Assembly (NCBI GenBank): GCA_963820545.1 | Contig: CAWGAJ010000001.1 | Span: 496,001 to 560,000, forward strand | DNA: 64,000 nucleotides | Reading direction: 5' to 3' | Origin: CAWGAJ01 sp963820545 | GTDB taxonomy: Bacteria; Planctomycetota; Planctomycetia; Pirellulales; Thermoguttaceae | Shown: positions 63,820-64,000 of the stretch, one piece after another | Position numbering within the stretch: position 1 is the stretch's first letter | Layout: each line of letters starts with the position of its first letter | Notes under the pieces: generated by a model | What the model was told of the DNA's origin: nothing | The model's input: only the letters and a program-made list of their open reading frames with translations | The model's database searches: none | Program-made: the position numbers and the translations under genes

Positions 63820-64000
63820 GGGATATGTCCTTATCAGAAACGGGCTTTTCAATGTGATGAGCGTACATTTATATCATACCCAACATATCTTATGCTAGGC
63901 ACCACTACTGGCTTGTCCGAGAATGTCCAGGAATTGAAAGGCTGTTTTTTGTGTTTTTTTATCATCTGTTTAGCCGCGACCCGCAGGGGAGCGAGCAGAT

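Overview
The window looks like a chromosome segment of a Planctomycetota bacterium, probably a metagenome-derived or unpolished long-read assembly. The lineage is an inference. It rests on the family mix: TMTC-like membrane proteins with long TPR tails, FemAB/CelD-like GNAT proteins beside exopolysaccharide genes, GH57 enzymes and many lineage-type small membrane proteins. It also rests on the loose gene spacing and the abundance of palindromic and low-complexity intergenic repeats. Base composition is moderately GC-rich by eye, with one clearly AT-richer island at about 12.2-15.6 kb.

Layout. 0-1.2 kb: tRNA-Asn and a decayed IS110 transposase. 1.4-8.7 kb: an alpha-glucan cluster on the + strand (glgA, a GH57 amylase-type enzyme, a galT-like nucleotidylyltransferase, a GH57 4-alpha-glucanotransferase-type enzyme). 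8.8-12 kb: a small membrane protein, bioD, a FemAB-like GNAT protein and a Cys-rich membrane protein. 12.5-15.5 kb: an AT-rich, translationally coupled pair of unrecognised genes (zinc-ribbon protein and large TPR protein). 16.7-20 kb: an M28/PDZ peptidase, a stand-alone receiver and an exported protein. 20.2-26.6 kb: an exopolysaccharide module resembling XrtA/PEP-CTERM loci (novel TM protein, BY-kinase-like protein lacking the Walker A lysine, ExeA-like ATPase, FemAB-like protein, Wzz-type chain-length protein behind a sigma-54 promoter). 27.4-30.2 kb: an MmeI-like type IIL restriction-modification enzyme. 30.7-46.4 kb: M16 peptidase, cysE, a DUF4105 lipoprotein, a CHASE/PAS histidine kinase, a flippase, ParA, a flavodoxin/DUF3795 fusion, a P-II protein and glnE. 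46.5-52.4 kb: ORF6N remnant, miaB, an intact ISKra4-type insertion sequence inside a small membrane-protein gene, and fmt. 52.5-61.6 kb: four tandem TMTC-like/TPR genes lying between fmt and def. 62.3-63.8 kb: an EamA transporter and msrA.

Two things stand out. First, at least 17 reading-frame breaks occur in otherwise well conserved genes. Every one can be repaired by adding one base or a GC/CG dinucleotide, never by removing one, which points to a deletion-biased sequencing artefact; I therefore annotate these genes as single CDSs across the break. Second, palindromic GGGGACAGTCCC...GGGACAGTCCCC elements, also present between genes, sit in frame inside three of the four TMTC-like genes at the same loop and are absent from the fourth. 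Their lengths there (66, 42 and 45 bp) are all multiples of three, reminiscent of Rickettsia palindromic elements. A pair of roughly 600-bp inverted non-coding elements (about 15.97-16.59 kb and 26.73-27.33 kb) brackets the exopolysaccharide region.
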